This document shows, one piece after another, positions 1-7,596 of a stretch of 64,000 nucleotides of DNA. This DNA is from Hymenobacter sp. GOD-10R. Lineage in GTDB: Bacteria; Bacteroidota; Bacteroidia; Cytophagales; Hymenobacteraceae. The translations under genes and the position numbers were made by a program. Each line of letters begins with the position of its first letter. Positions within the stretch are counted from its first letter, which is position 1. The notes under the pieces were generated by a model. That model searched no databases. It saw only the letters and a list, made by a program, of their open reading frames with translations, and had not been told where the DNA came from. The stretch is taken from NCBI RefSeq assembly GCF_035609205.1, contig NZ_CP141184.1, forward strand, positions 2,942,501 through 3,006,500, written 5' to 3'.

Positions 1-126
1 GCCGTCGAGCAGTTGGTGGTTGTTGAGCCGCAGCACGGCACGGGGCAGCGGGTTCTCAAGTTCTTCCTCGGAATGCTCCTCCTCACGACTTGCGGTGAGG
101 CCTCGGTTGGTGTGGGTCAGGTCCAT
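1..126 (-). CDS. Hypothetical protein, N-terminal part only (gene runs off the left edge)
   Basis: An open reading frame starts with ATG at the complement of 124-126 and stays open for 42 codons to the window edge. The visible N-terminus is acidic (a Glu-rich stretch around residues 15-24) and then reads into a more ordinary sequence with Leu, Arg and Asn. No family is recognisable from so short a piece and no signal peptide is visible. It diverges from the next gene, leaving a 258-bp gap (127-384) with no clear feature beyond one ACCTAGGT palindrome at 258-265. It could be a chance frame, although its codon use looks like the surrounding genes. Confidence 0.45.
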   Translation of the reverse strand, partial: MDLTHTNRGLTASREEEHSEEELENPLPRAVLRLNNHQLLDG

Positions 127-384
127 GCGTGGTGTTTAATAGTGAAAGCATAACCACTTGAGCCGCTGAAATGATTGGTTTTGTATTCAATCTCGGCCGT
201 TGCGATTAAGTAAATGGATACGGTGCAGATGAATTTTTGGCTGCCGTAAGCAGTAATACCTAGGTAGTAGGTTTCGCAAAACAATGAACGCACAGGCCTC
301 TTTTTACCAAGCTAAAGGGCATTTTGAATTCGCGTATTAACACGATATTACCGACGAACTTTCCCACCTACTTATTGTGCTGTT

Positions 385-1125
385 ATGAAAACCTTTGCCT
401 TGGGTGTTTGCCTAGCTATTGGAGCGCTGTTCAACTGTTCATCGGGCGCTGCCCACGACGAAAAAGCGGCGCCTGCACCTTCTATTTTGGTTTTTTACAA
501 AACGAGTGGCTTTCGGCACGCGTCCATTCCGGTGGGGCTCAGGGCCATTCAGCAGCTAGGTCGAGAGCACACATTTGCGGTCGATACGACCAATAATGCC
601 GCGGCCTTCACGAGCGCCGCTCTAAAGAAATACGCGGCTGTTGTTTTTTTGAGCACCACCCAGGATGTGCTGAACGCGGCGCAGCAAACGGCTTTTGAGC
701 AGTATATCCGCTCGGGGAAAGGCTTCGTGGGCGTGCACGCCGCCACCGATACCGAGTACGAATGGCCTTGGTATAATGGGCTGGTTGGGGCCTATTTCTC
801 CAACCATCCGGCCATACAAAAGGCCACCGTGAAGGTGATTGACAAAACGCACATGTCCACCTCTATGCTGCCGAGCACCTGGGAGCGTACCGACGAGTGG
901 TACAACTTCAAAAACATTCAGCCCGACCTGAAGGTGCTGGCAACCCTAGATGAGAGCACCTACACCGGTGGGACCAATGGCGCCACGCACCCGATAGCTT
1001 GGTACCATGCCTATGATGGTGGTCGGGCGTTTTACACGGCCCTGGGGCACACCGATGAGAGCTACAGCGAACCGCTGTTTTTGCAGCACCTGCTGGGCGG
1101 AATCCGCTACGCTATTGGCCGCTAG
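385..1125 (+). CDS. Exported ThuA-domain protein
   Basis: The 246-residue product begins with a hydrophobic signal sequence (about residues 1-22). A Cys at 18 might be a weak lipobox, so it is either secreted or a lipoprotein. The rest is one ThuA domain (about 33-244), a class I glutamine-amidotransferase-like fold. It opens with ILVFYKTSGFRH and has the family's VGVHAATDTE segment near residue 115, a W-Y-N core, and a C-terminal ALGHTDESY block. ThuA proteins are linked to trehalose or other sugar metabolism, but their reaction is not established. The start is the only ATG that keeps the signal peptide. The esterase gene follows closely on the same strand, so the two may be co-transcribed. 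Confidence 0.85.
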   Translation: MKTFALGVCLAIGALFNCSSGAAHDEKAAPAPSILVFYKTSGFRHASIPVGLRAIQQLGREHTFAVDTTNNAAAFTSAALKKYAAVVFLSTTQDVLNAAQQTAFEQYIRSGKGFVGVHAATDTEYEWPWYNGLVGAYFSNHPAIQKATVKVIDKTHMSTSMLPSTWERTDEWYNFKNIQPDLKVLATLDESTYTGGTNGATHPIAWYHAYDGGRAFYTALGHTDESYSEPLFLQHLLGGIRYAIGR

Positions 1126-1178
1126 CTTTCATGAGCCAAGAACAGGCAACGTACCGGCGGGAAGCCTATCTTTCGTCG

Positions 1179-2183
1179 ATGATTACCAGAAAACTTCCCG
1201 CTCTACTTTTTGCGCTAATGCTCCTTGGGCTGGCGTACCTAGCTTTTCCATCTGCTGCGCTTGCGCAACAGGCCTCTGCTCCGCGAGATACGTCCTTCAC
1301 CACGTACAGCGCTTTTGTTAAAGCCAAGAAAACGCATCCGGACATCACCATTGCCCGGCCTGTCGTCCCCACCACGATTCAGTCAAGGACTAATCTGACG
1401 TACTGCAGCATCGGCAGCCGAAGCTTGCAGCTCGATATTTTCTATCCCAAGGCCAAGCGGAAAAAGGGCTACCCAGCGGTGCTGTTTATTTACGGGGGCG
1501 GCTGGCGTTCCGGCGACCGGTCGCAACACGTGCCCATGGCGCAGCAGCTCGCGGCCAAGGGCTACGTCACGGTAACGGCTGACTACCGGCTTTCCACCGA
1601 AGCGCTGTACCCGGCGGCCGTGCATGATCTGAAGGCCGCCATCCGCTGGCTGCGGGCCAACGCCAAGCAGTACCCCATCGACACCACCAAAATAGCCGTT
1701 TGGGGCTTCTCGGCCGGTGGGCAGCTAGCTTCCCTCATCGGCACAACCAATGGCGACGCGCAGTTTGAGGGCGATGCGTGCTATAAAAGCCACTCCAGCA
1801 GCGTGCAGGCCATCGTCGATGTAGATGGCACTCTGGCGTTCATCCACCCCGAATCCGGCGAAGGCAACGATAGCAAAGGCACATCGGCGGCTACCTACTG
1901 GTTTGGTGCTTCCAAAACCGAGAAGCCTGAGCTGTGGCACCAGGCTGGCGCCCTAAACCACGTGACCGATAAAACGCCGCCCATTGTGTTTATTAACAGT
2001 TCCGTAGATCGGATGCACGCGGGGCGCGAAGACATGATCAAAAAGCTAGATACCTACCACATCTACCACGAAACACATGCCTTCCCGGAGGCTCCGCACC
2101 CGTTTCCGTTGTTCAACCCGTGGTTTGAGCCAACGTTGGCGTATACCGCGTCGTTTTTGGATAAGGTATTTAAAACGAAATAG
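1179..2183 (+). CDS. Secreted alpha/beta-hydrolase (carboxylesterase / acetyl-esterase type)
   Basis: This 334-residue product has a signal peptide (about 1-28, ending near ALAQQ) and an alpha/beta-hydrolase domain of the hormone-sensitive-lipase or BD-FAE type. The oxyanion-hole motif appears as YGGGW, and the nucleophile elbow as GFSAGG with Ser as the likely nucleophile. A late Asp (in NSSVDRMH) and a His (in EAPHPFP) would complete the triad. ATG at 1179 was chosen because it places the signal peptide at the N-terminus. An upstream in-frame ATG at 1131 would add 16 charged residues before it. Such enzymes remove acetyl or feruloyl groups from polysaccharides, which would fit the glycosidases nearby. 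The substrate is unknown. Confidence 0.85.
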   Translation: MITRKLPALLFALMLLGLAYLAFPSAALAQQASAPRDTSFTTYSAFVKAKKTHPDITIARPVVPTTIQSRTNLTYCSIGSRSLQLDIFYPKAKRKKGYPAVLFIYGGGWRSGDRSQHVPMAQQLAAKGYVTVTADYRLSTEALYPAAVHDLKAAIRWLRANAKQYPIDTTKIAVWGFSAGGQLASLIGTTNGDAQFEGDACYKSHSSSVQAIVDVDGTLAFIHPESGEGNDSKGTSAATYWFGASKTEKPELWHQAGALNHVTDKTPPIVFINSSVDRMHAGREDMIKKLDTYHIYHETHAFPEAPHPFPLFNPWFEPTLAYTASFLDKVFKTK

Positions 2184-2303
2184 TAATTCGGGAGCAACAA
2201 GCTAACAGGGCTAAACCGCCGAAGCGGTTATGAGAGGCGTCGAGCGGCAAGGCTTCTGATTAGCTAGACACGCAGCTCTGCCTCGCTTTATGGTGAAGAG
2301 CTG

Positions 2304-3578
2304 CTACTTGCGCTGCACGTAAAACGGAATGTTGGCCGTAGCCACGTTGTCGTGGCCGTCGTAGGCGTAGATAAACAAGCGATACGCTCCTTCCTTGGCA
2401 GGCGCGGTAAGCGTAGTTTGGCCCTTCGCACTCGCCGGAATCAAGCCTGGAATAGGAGCGGGGCGGCTTTCCCGGTCGCCGCCGGTTTTGAGGTCGGTGC
2501 TTTCCGGCAGCAGTTCCCACCGGTAGGTAATCGGATCTTGGTTGGGGTCCGTAACGGCAGCGACAACGGGGTAGCGCTGGCCGGGTTGCAAGTACACGTT
2601 GTCGGTGGCCTGCTTTCCATCGAGCCGGAACGAGGCTAGGTGCGGCGCCCGATTCTGGGGCCAGTTGCCGCTCCACAGGTACTGCATCACATCGACTACT
2701 TCCGATTCCTTGCCGTCTTCGGTGAAGATGCCGTACCATGTAGGCGTGCGCTCCTGCTTCTGCCCCCACAAGAACACGTAAGTACCTAGGCACTGCGTCT
2801 TGTCTTTGGCTACAGAGGCTTCATAGCGGCTCTGATACACGGCCGCTTTCTGACTACTGGTCTCTTCCACAGAGGCCTTCCAGGGCGTAACCGGGCTCTC
2901 CCAGTGACCTGTTGGGCCCCACTCGGCTACCACGTAAGGGCCCGTCCAGCCGGCGGTGCGCACCTGCTGCGGAATGGCGGCCAGCCCCGCGTAGGTATTG
3001 ATACTGAGAATATCAACGGCCGAACACCTAGCCTTGATGTAGTCGACTTCCTTCTGATTGCAGCCCGCTAACACGGTGCTGGTGGGATGGTTGGGGTCGA
3101 CTTCGTGAATCATCTGGGCGATCTGCTGCACGGCGTCCCAAACCTTGGGGTTGGTGTACTCTAGGTTCAGCTCGTTGCCAATGCCCCAAAAGAGCACGGC
3201 CGGATCGTTCTTGTACTTTAGCACCTCAGCACGCAGCTTTTGCAATTGCGTGGCTACGGCTTGCGGGTCGTTGTAGTCGAAGCCGTGTCGCTCGCGGGCC
3301 ACATCAAGCCCCAGCATAACGGTAAGGCCATTCTTGTTGGCTTCGGCTAGTACTTTATCTGCGTTGTCGGTGCCCCAGGTTCGGATGGAGTTGCCGCCGT
3401 ACGCCTGGATGCGCTCTGGAAACTGACCACCTCCAGCCCCTTTAATAAAGTAAGGCTGCCCGCCACGTCGCAGCTCGTAGCGCCCATCCGTTTGCTTTAC
3501 TTCAACTTTAACAGGACCAGTTTGGGCGTACCCAAACGTGGAAAGAGCCAATAAGGAAAGAATGAGAGGAAACTTCAT
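2304..3578 (-). CDS. Secreted glycoside hydrolase, GH2-like TIM barrel
   Basis: The product (424 residues) starts with a signal peptide ending near GYAQ. The body is a clan GH-A TIM barrel. GIGNELN (about residue 150) carries the probable acid/base Glu, and VVAEWGPTG (about 235) the probable nucleophile. The usual GH2 jelly-roll domains are missing. After the barrel (about 320-424) there is a beta-rich C-terminal domain ending in YAYDGHDNVATA, which resembles an Ig-like or carbohydrate-binding module. ATG at 3578 was preferred over an upstream start because it begins directly with the signal peptide. Beta-galactosidase, beta-mannosidase and related activities are all possible. Confidence 0.8.
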   Translation of the reverse strand: MKFPLILSLLALSTFGYAQTGPVKVEVKQTDGRYELRRGGQPYFIKGAGGGQFPERIQAYGGNSIRTWGTDNADKVLAEANKNGLTVMLGLDVARERHGFDYNDPQAVATQLQKLRAEVLKYKNDPAVLFWGIGNELNLEYTNPKVWDAVQQIAQMIHEVDPNHPTSTVLAGCNQKEVDYIKARCSAVDILSINTYAGLAAIPQQVRTAGWTGPYVVAEWGPTGHWESPVTPWKASVEETSSQKAAVYQSRYEASVAKDKTQCLGTYVFLWGQKQERTPTWYGIFTEDGKESEVVDVMQYLWSGNWPQNRAPHLASFRLDGKQATDNVYLQPGQRYPVVAAVTDPNQDPITYRWELLPESTDLKTGGDRESRPAPIPGLIPASAKGQTTLTAPAKEGAYRLFIYAYDGHDNVATANIPFYVQRK

Positions 3579-3731
3579 GGGGTGGGATAGCGCGGTTGAA
3601 GGCAGTATTTTACATAAATGACGCGAGTATCCCGCCAAAGTGAGCACGAACTCACTCCGGCAAGCGCAGTAATTTGACGACGCTTTCTAGAGTGTTTAAT
3701 GGTAAATAGCTAATGGTCAGGTGGTCTACTG

Positions 3732-4250
3732 CTAAGCGTTTACACGCATAGCAGGCCTAGCCTGGTGCAGGGCGCGGTGGCTAGGCCCTTGCCAACGCTT
3801 GCGAAAGCGCGTGAATAGCAATGCGCCCGGCAGCATTACAGTAGTGGTGGAAAGGCTGGCTACTTCCCAAAAACTCATACCCGGCATGCGCACCAACACC
3901 TCCGCCACAAGCGCCACATAAATCTCTAGCACCGATAAGTACATAAAGCTGTAGTGTAGCTGTCGCCACGAGCGGGCGGGCTTTTTCCGCAGTACCGGTA
4001 TCATGCCCAGGCTCAGCGTGATAGAACTAAGTAGAGCGGCTACGTGAAAAATGCCGAACCCGTGGTACTGCCGGTAAATGGTGAAAGACGTAACCAGCAT
4101 AACGGCCATACTGATCACGTATCCATAGCCTAAGCGTTGGTGGAGCTTGCCCCGCTTGGGTAGTACCAACACAGTGGTGCCCAGAAGCAAAGAAGCTAGC
4201 GCTGCGATAAGGTGTAGTAGCCCCCAAGTGCTGTAAACTAATGTAGGCAT
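3732..4250 (-). CDS. DUF2306-like integral membrane protein
   Basis: The product has 172 residues and about four hydrophobic helices (roughly 8-30, 43-60, 68-85 and 100-150). The motif KLHQRLGYGYV after the first helix resembles the H-x-R-x-G-R-x-Y signature of the DUF2306 membrane family, which is uncharacterised. No enzymatic motif is visible. It stands alone, divergent from the small gene at 4461, with about 210 bp of featureless DNA between them. Confidence 0.7.
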   Translation of the reverse strand: MPTLVYSTWGLLHLIAALASLLLGTTVLVLPKRGKLHQRLGYGYVISMAVMLVTSFTIYRQYHGFGIFHVAALLSSITLSLGMIPVLRKKPARSWRQLHYSFMYLSVLEIYVALVAEVLVRMPGMSFWEVASLSTTTVMLPGALLFTRFRKRWQGPSHRALHQARPAMRVNA

Positions 4251-4460
4251 GCGGTACGCGTCGTGTTCGGCAGCCGCTGAGGGCTGCTTGGCCAGTGCTA
4301 ATGGCAGCTAAGCCAGCTAGTTGATGTTAGTGGCAGAACAGGAGCAAACAAGGATTGTTCTGCTTCCGGCCAACGGCTTAGTTGAGTTTTTGACTGCTAA
4401 GCCCAACCATGCCGACCTAGCTCACGTTATATAGTGCATACACCATTTCCCTTGTCAATC

Positions 4461-4703
4461 ATGAGCATCTTTGGTTCTAATAATCAGCAAAGCGGTACAA
4501 TGGGCGGCCTCATTTCGGGCCTGTTTCGGACCTTCTCCGGCGGTAATCCTCCCGCTGGTGATGCTGGTACAAGCAGCAGAAACACCGGAGGCATCAACCG
4601 CAAGCTAGCAGGCGGCGCACTACTAGCCGCTGGTGCCGCTTACCTATACAACCGCTCAAAAAATAAGAAAGCAGGTCTTTCTAACCTAGGTTCTAATATC
4701 TAG
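4461..4703 (+). CDS. Small hypothetical protein with a glycine-rich hydrophobic segment
   Basis: An 80-residue product starts at MSIFG (ATG at 4461). An upstream in-frame start at 4434 would add nine residues. It contains a Gly/Ser/Asn-rich region (about 15-45) followed by a short alanine/glycine-rich hydrophobic segment (about 50-64) and a basic, Asn-rich tail. This resembles small Bacteroidota proteins that may associate with membranes, but I do not recognise the family. A strong hairpin at 4725-4772 lies just downstream, which supports it as a transcribed single-gene unit. Confidence 0.6.
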   Translation: MSIFGSNNQQSGTMGGLISGLFRTFSGGNPPAGDAGTSSRNTGGINRKLAGGALLAAGAAYLYNRSKNKKAGLSNLGSNI

Positions 4704-4724
4704 GCTACCCACCCGCCTAAGATA

Positions 4725-4772
4725 CAGAAGCCCCAGCCGTCAGCCTCTTATAGGCTGCGGCTGGGGCTTCTG
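4725..4772 (+). terminator. Long hairpin downstream of the small gene at 4461
   Basis: A perfect 15-bp outer stem (4725-4739 with 4758-4772) carries an inner 6-bp stem (4741-4746 with 4752-4757). The U-tract is weak on both strands. It sits between convergent genes and could end transcription from either side. Confidence 0.6.
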
Positions 4773-4820
4773 CATTGCTGATAAATCGTTGGTTTATAGT
4801 CTTACAGGAGGAAGCCCTCC

Positions 4821-6647
4821 TTAATACCCGTTCTGAGCTCGGTGCCGAATGCGCGATTCCCACCGCTTACGACGGGGAGCAATGTTACCGCGCAGGTATT
4901 TCTCCATCACCATTACGGCGCAGGGCGCGGCGGCCGTAGCGCCAAACCCCGCATTCTCAATGTAAACCGCCACCGCTATTTTGGGGTTGTCGGCCGGGGC
5001 GAAACCTACGAACGCGGCGTGGTCGTCGCCGTCGTCGTTTTGCACGGTACCGGTTTTGCCCGCTACTGTGATGCCTACATCGGCTAGGCTGGAGGCATCG
5101 GCGGTGCCCCCGCGTTGCATAACAGCGACCATGCCGGGGACTAGCGCGGCAAAGTTCGCGCTATCGATTAGAGTCCGGTGCTTTTCGGTGAAGCGTGGCA
5201 AGGGGCCATTTTCCCCAACGCTGCGTACCAAGTAGGGTGTATAATACCAGCCGCGGTTGGCAATAATAGCCGCCATATTAGCCATTTGCAGGCCCGTGAG
5301 GTTAATTTCGCCCTGCCCAATGCTGAGCGAGTAAATGGAGCGGTATGTCCAGTTGGTGGTGCGCCGAGCCTTATCATAATACGCCGGAGTAGGAAGAAAA
5401 CCGGGAGCTTCGCGGGGCACGTCCACGCCTAGCACCGAATCTAGTCCAAACGAGCGAACGTAGCGGCGCCAGAGGGCTAGGTTGGCGTGCCGTTCGGCCA
5501 CCGTATCCACGGCTAGGCTATCGGGCATGCGGTCGATGAGCGTCTGCATCACTTGGTAGAAGTAAGGATTGCAGCTATACTTCAGACCGAGAGTCAGGCT
5601 TTTAGCCTGCGGATGGTGGTGTACGCAACTAACCAGCGACTGGTCGCAGCGGAATGCAGTGGTGGGGCTGATGGCACCTAGCTGCAAGGCCACGGCAGCA
5701 TTTACCAACTTAAAGACCGAACCGGGCGGGTTAGCCAGCATTGCCGGCCGGTTGATAAGCGGCATGTTTTCGCTGTCCAGCAGCTTGGTGCGCACACCGG
5801 CCTGGTCGGGCGCGGTGATAATGGACGGCTGGTAAACAGGCGCCGATACAGAGCATAAGATTTCACCCGTGCGCGGGTCCAGGGCCACCAAATAACCTTT
5901 GCGGCCACCTAACAGCTTTTCGGCGTAAGCTTGTAGCTTGATATCGATGGTCAGGTGCAGGTCCTGACCCTGCTGAAAGACGGTGTCTTTGGCCCAGGTA
6001 CCGTGCTCTTTACCCTTCGCATCGACCAAGGGGTGTAGGTAGCCTAGGTGCCCCTTGAGTAGGCCGTTGTAATAGCTTTCGACCCCGCCGCTACGCAGCC
6101 GGTAGAAGCGGCCGCGCCGGTAGCGTTGCGCTTGGCGGTAGAAAGTCTGCGCCTCGGCACCTAGGTAGCCCAGCACGGGTGCGCCCGCATTGGTTGTGTA
6201 AGTCCGTTGGGGGCGCTCGATTAGGGTCAGCTTGGGCATTGTGGCGCCACTGTCGCGGCGCACCCGCTTGGCTTCAGCCGTTGTAAGGCTGAACTGAACT
6301 GGGTAGCCTGTCTGGCCAATTCCGTAGGGAAGTGCATCGGCAATGCGCTGGCGAACAGTCACTGAGTCCCAGCCCAGCAGCTGGCCTAGGGCTAGGGTAT
6401 CAAGCGGCAGGCGGCGCGGCAGCTTCAACAAATATTGTGTACGGGTATCTACCAGCACCGAATCGTTTCGGTCGAGTATGCGGCCCCGGATGAGCGAGTC
6501 GGCCACCACGACGCGGCGTTGGGTGTAGACTTCGCCGGTGGTTGGGTCCTGCGTTGGGGCGCCTGACTGCTGTTCTGGGGAAGAGCAGGCGGCAAGCATA
6601 AAAAGCACTACTGATAGACTTTTTTTCCAAATAGTAGAGGTGGGCAT
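4821..6647 (-). CDS. Class B penicillin-binding protein (PBP2/FtsI type) with a lipoprotein signal
   Basis: This is a DD-transpeptidase that cross-links peptidoglycan (608 residues). A PBP dimer-type region begins near residue 55 (GRILDRN). The transpeptidase domain spans about 230-590 and has all three active-site motifs: SVFK (SxxK, about residue 315), SCN (SxN, about 370) and KTG (about 540). The N-terminus is unusual. Class B PBPs normally have an uncleaved membrane anchor, but here a short hydrophobic run ends in LAAC followed by SS, a good lipobox, so a lipid anchor is likely. ATG at 6647 gives the shortest N-region; a start six residues upstream is possible. It is not in a division or elongation operon, so its role is more likely accessory. 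Confidence 0.88.
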   Translation of the reverse strand: MPTSTIWKKSLSVVLFMLAACSSPEQQSGAPTQDPTTGEVYTQRRVVVADSLIRGRILDRNDSVLVDTRTQYLLKLPRRLPLDTLALGQLLGWDSVTVRQRIADALPYGIGQTGYPVQFSLTTAEAKRVRRDSGATMPKLTLIERPQRTYTTNAGAPVLGYLGAEAQTFYRQAQRYRRGRFYRLRSGGVESYYNGLLKGHLGYLHPLVDAKGKEHGTWAKDTVFQQGQDLHLTIDIKLQAYAEKLLGGRKGYLVALDPRTGEILCSVSAPVYQPSIITAPDQAGVRTKLLDSENMPLINRPAMLANPPGSVFKLVNAAVALQLGAISPTTAFRCDQSLVSCVHHHPQAKSLTLGLKYSCNPYFYQVMQTLIDRMPDSLAVDTVAERHANLALWRRYVRSFGLDSVLGVDVPREAPGFLPTPAYYDKARRTTNWTYRSIYSLSIGQGEINLTGLQMANMAAIIANRGWYYTPYLVRSVGENGPLPRFTEKHRTLIDSANFAALVPGMVAVMQRGGTADASSLADVGITVAGKTGTVQNDDGDDHAAFVGFAPADNPKIAVAVYIENAGFGATAAAPCAVMVMEKYLRGNIAPRRKRWESRIRHRAQNGY

Positions 6648-7113
6648 GAAGGTAAAGCTAAACAATTGCCAGGGTGTTGGTCGTCTGCTTTTCGATCAAC
6701 CTAGCTCTTTGCCACTCAAACCATGCCGGAAGCGTATCTCTATCTATGTGATTTGCTTTCTGTAGATGATACTGTTTTGTGGAAAATGACCCTGCAATGT
6801 GTCGTCTTGTAAAGACGAAGCTCCGGCTGCTGGTAACAACCGGAGCTTCAAAAGGTGGGTGCTCTTACTCTTCGCTAGCGCGACTTGCAGTTGGATGGTA
6901 TGTGATACCAGTTTGCCGCTGGCGCGGCAGTGGAGGTGCAACCTCCACCCAAAGCTAAGCACGAGTTACGCTGCGCTAAACTCGCGCCAGTTGGTGAATA
7001 TAGCGCGGTAGCAGTTTGTCGCTGGCACGGCAGTGAAGGTGCAATCTGTACCTCATTGCTGGTCGCGAGTTACGCTGCGATAAACTCGCGCCAGTTAGAC
7101 GTAACTTCATAAG
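6648..7113. other. Repeat-bearing intergenic region without a gene
   Basis: This 466-bp gap holds small hairpins at 6803-6817 and 6817-6849 (arms GAAGCTCCGG and CCGGAGCTTC), the latter resembling a decayed copy of the REP-like family described at 24449. Two tandem imperfect copies of an 84-85 bp unit follow. The short frames here do not look coding. Confidence 0.6.
6909..7096. repeat. Two tandem copies of an 84-85 bp unit with internal hairpins
   Basis: Copy 1 is 6909-6992 and copy 2 is 7012-7096. Both begin CAGTTTG and end CTCGCGCCAGTT. Both contain CGAGTTACGCTGCG followed by AAACTCG, which can fold. Copy 1 also has a 7-bp hairpin at 6931-6947. The middles differ, so the duplication is old or the unit is a mobile-like repeat with variable inner sequence. 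Confidence 0.7.
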
Positions 7114-7569
7114 TTATTGTCCATCCCGCCTAACACCTATATAACGTTCCTTACTATTCTCGCTTTCATGGTAGATGATCTCACCATTGTCAATCACAAT
7201 GAATGCACCCAAATTATGTCCTAATATATTCATCAGTGCTTCCCTGATAAGCATCCATTTACCATCTAGGTCGGCACTTTCGTGTATTATGTAGCATTCT
7301 GTGCATTTAGTAAGAATATTGATTTGCTTCAGCACATAATCAACATACTGAGAGTCAACCGGTATTTTCTTACAATATCGTAGGTCTAGGTTGTTAGTAA
7401 AATGTGCCAGTTCGCCGAAGCCATAACCGCCTCTAGAATTTGGCTTTTGTGTTATAGCCAAATATCTAGACCGTTTGTGCTTCACAACGAAGTTCTTTAT
7501 TACCCGCGCTACTATTTCTGATTCAGGAAGCCGCTTAGAGTTCATTTGATCTTGCATGATCAAATACAT
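7114..7569 (-). CDS. Hypothetical protein, AT-rich gene
   Basis: The product has 151 residues with no signal peptide or membrane segment. It is rich in Lys, Ile and Asn, and the gene is clearly more AT-rich than its neighbours. A mixed alpha/beta pattern is visible, with Cys residues at KCTECY near the middle. No family is recognised. Starts at residues 5 and 9 are also possible. Its composition and size match the other small unknown genes at 9953-11381 and 28173-29275, suggesting a common accessory origin. Confidence 0.6.
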   Translation of the reverse strand: MYLIMQDQMNSKRLPESEIVARVIKNFVVKHKRSRYLAITQKPNSRGGYGFGELAHFTNNLDLRYCKKIPVDSQYVDYVLKQINILTKCTECYIIHESADLDGKWMLIREALMNILGHNLGAFIVIDNGEIIYHESENSKERYIGVRRDGQ

Positions 7570-7596
7570 TATTTACTAACCTTGATCGTATATACT

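Noticed and set aside
2260..2793. A 177-codon frame overlapping the end of the GH2-like gene
   Set aside because: It overlaps a gene with clear catalytic motifs in another frame and shows no independent signal.
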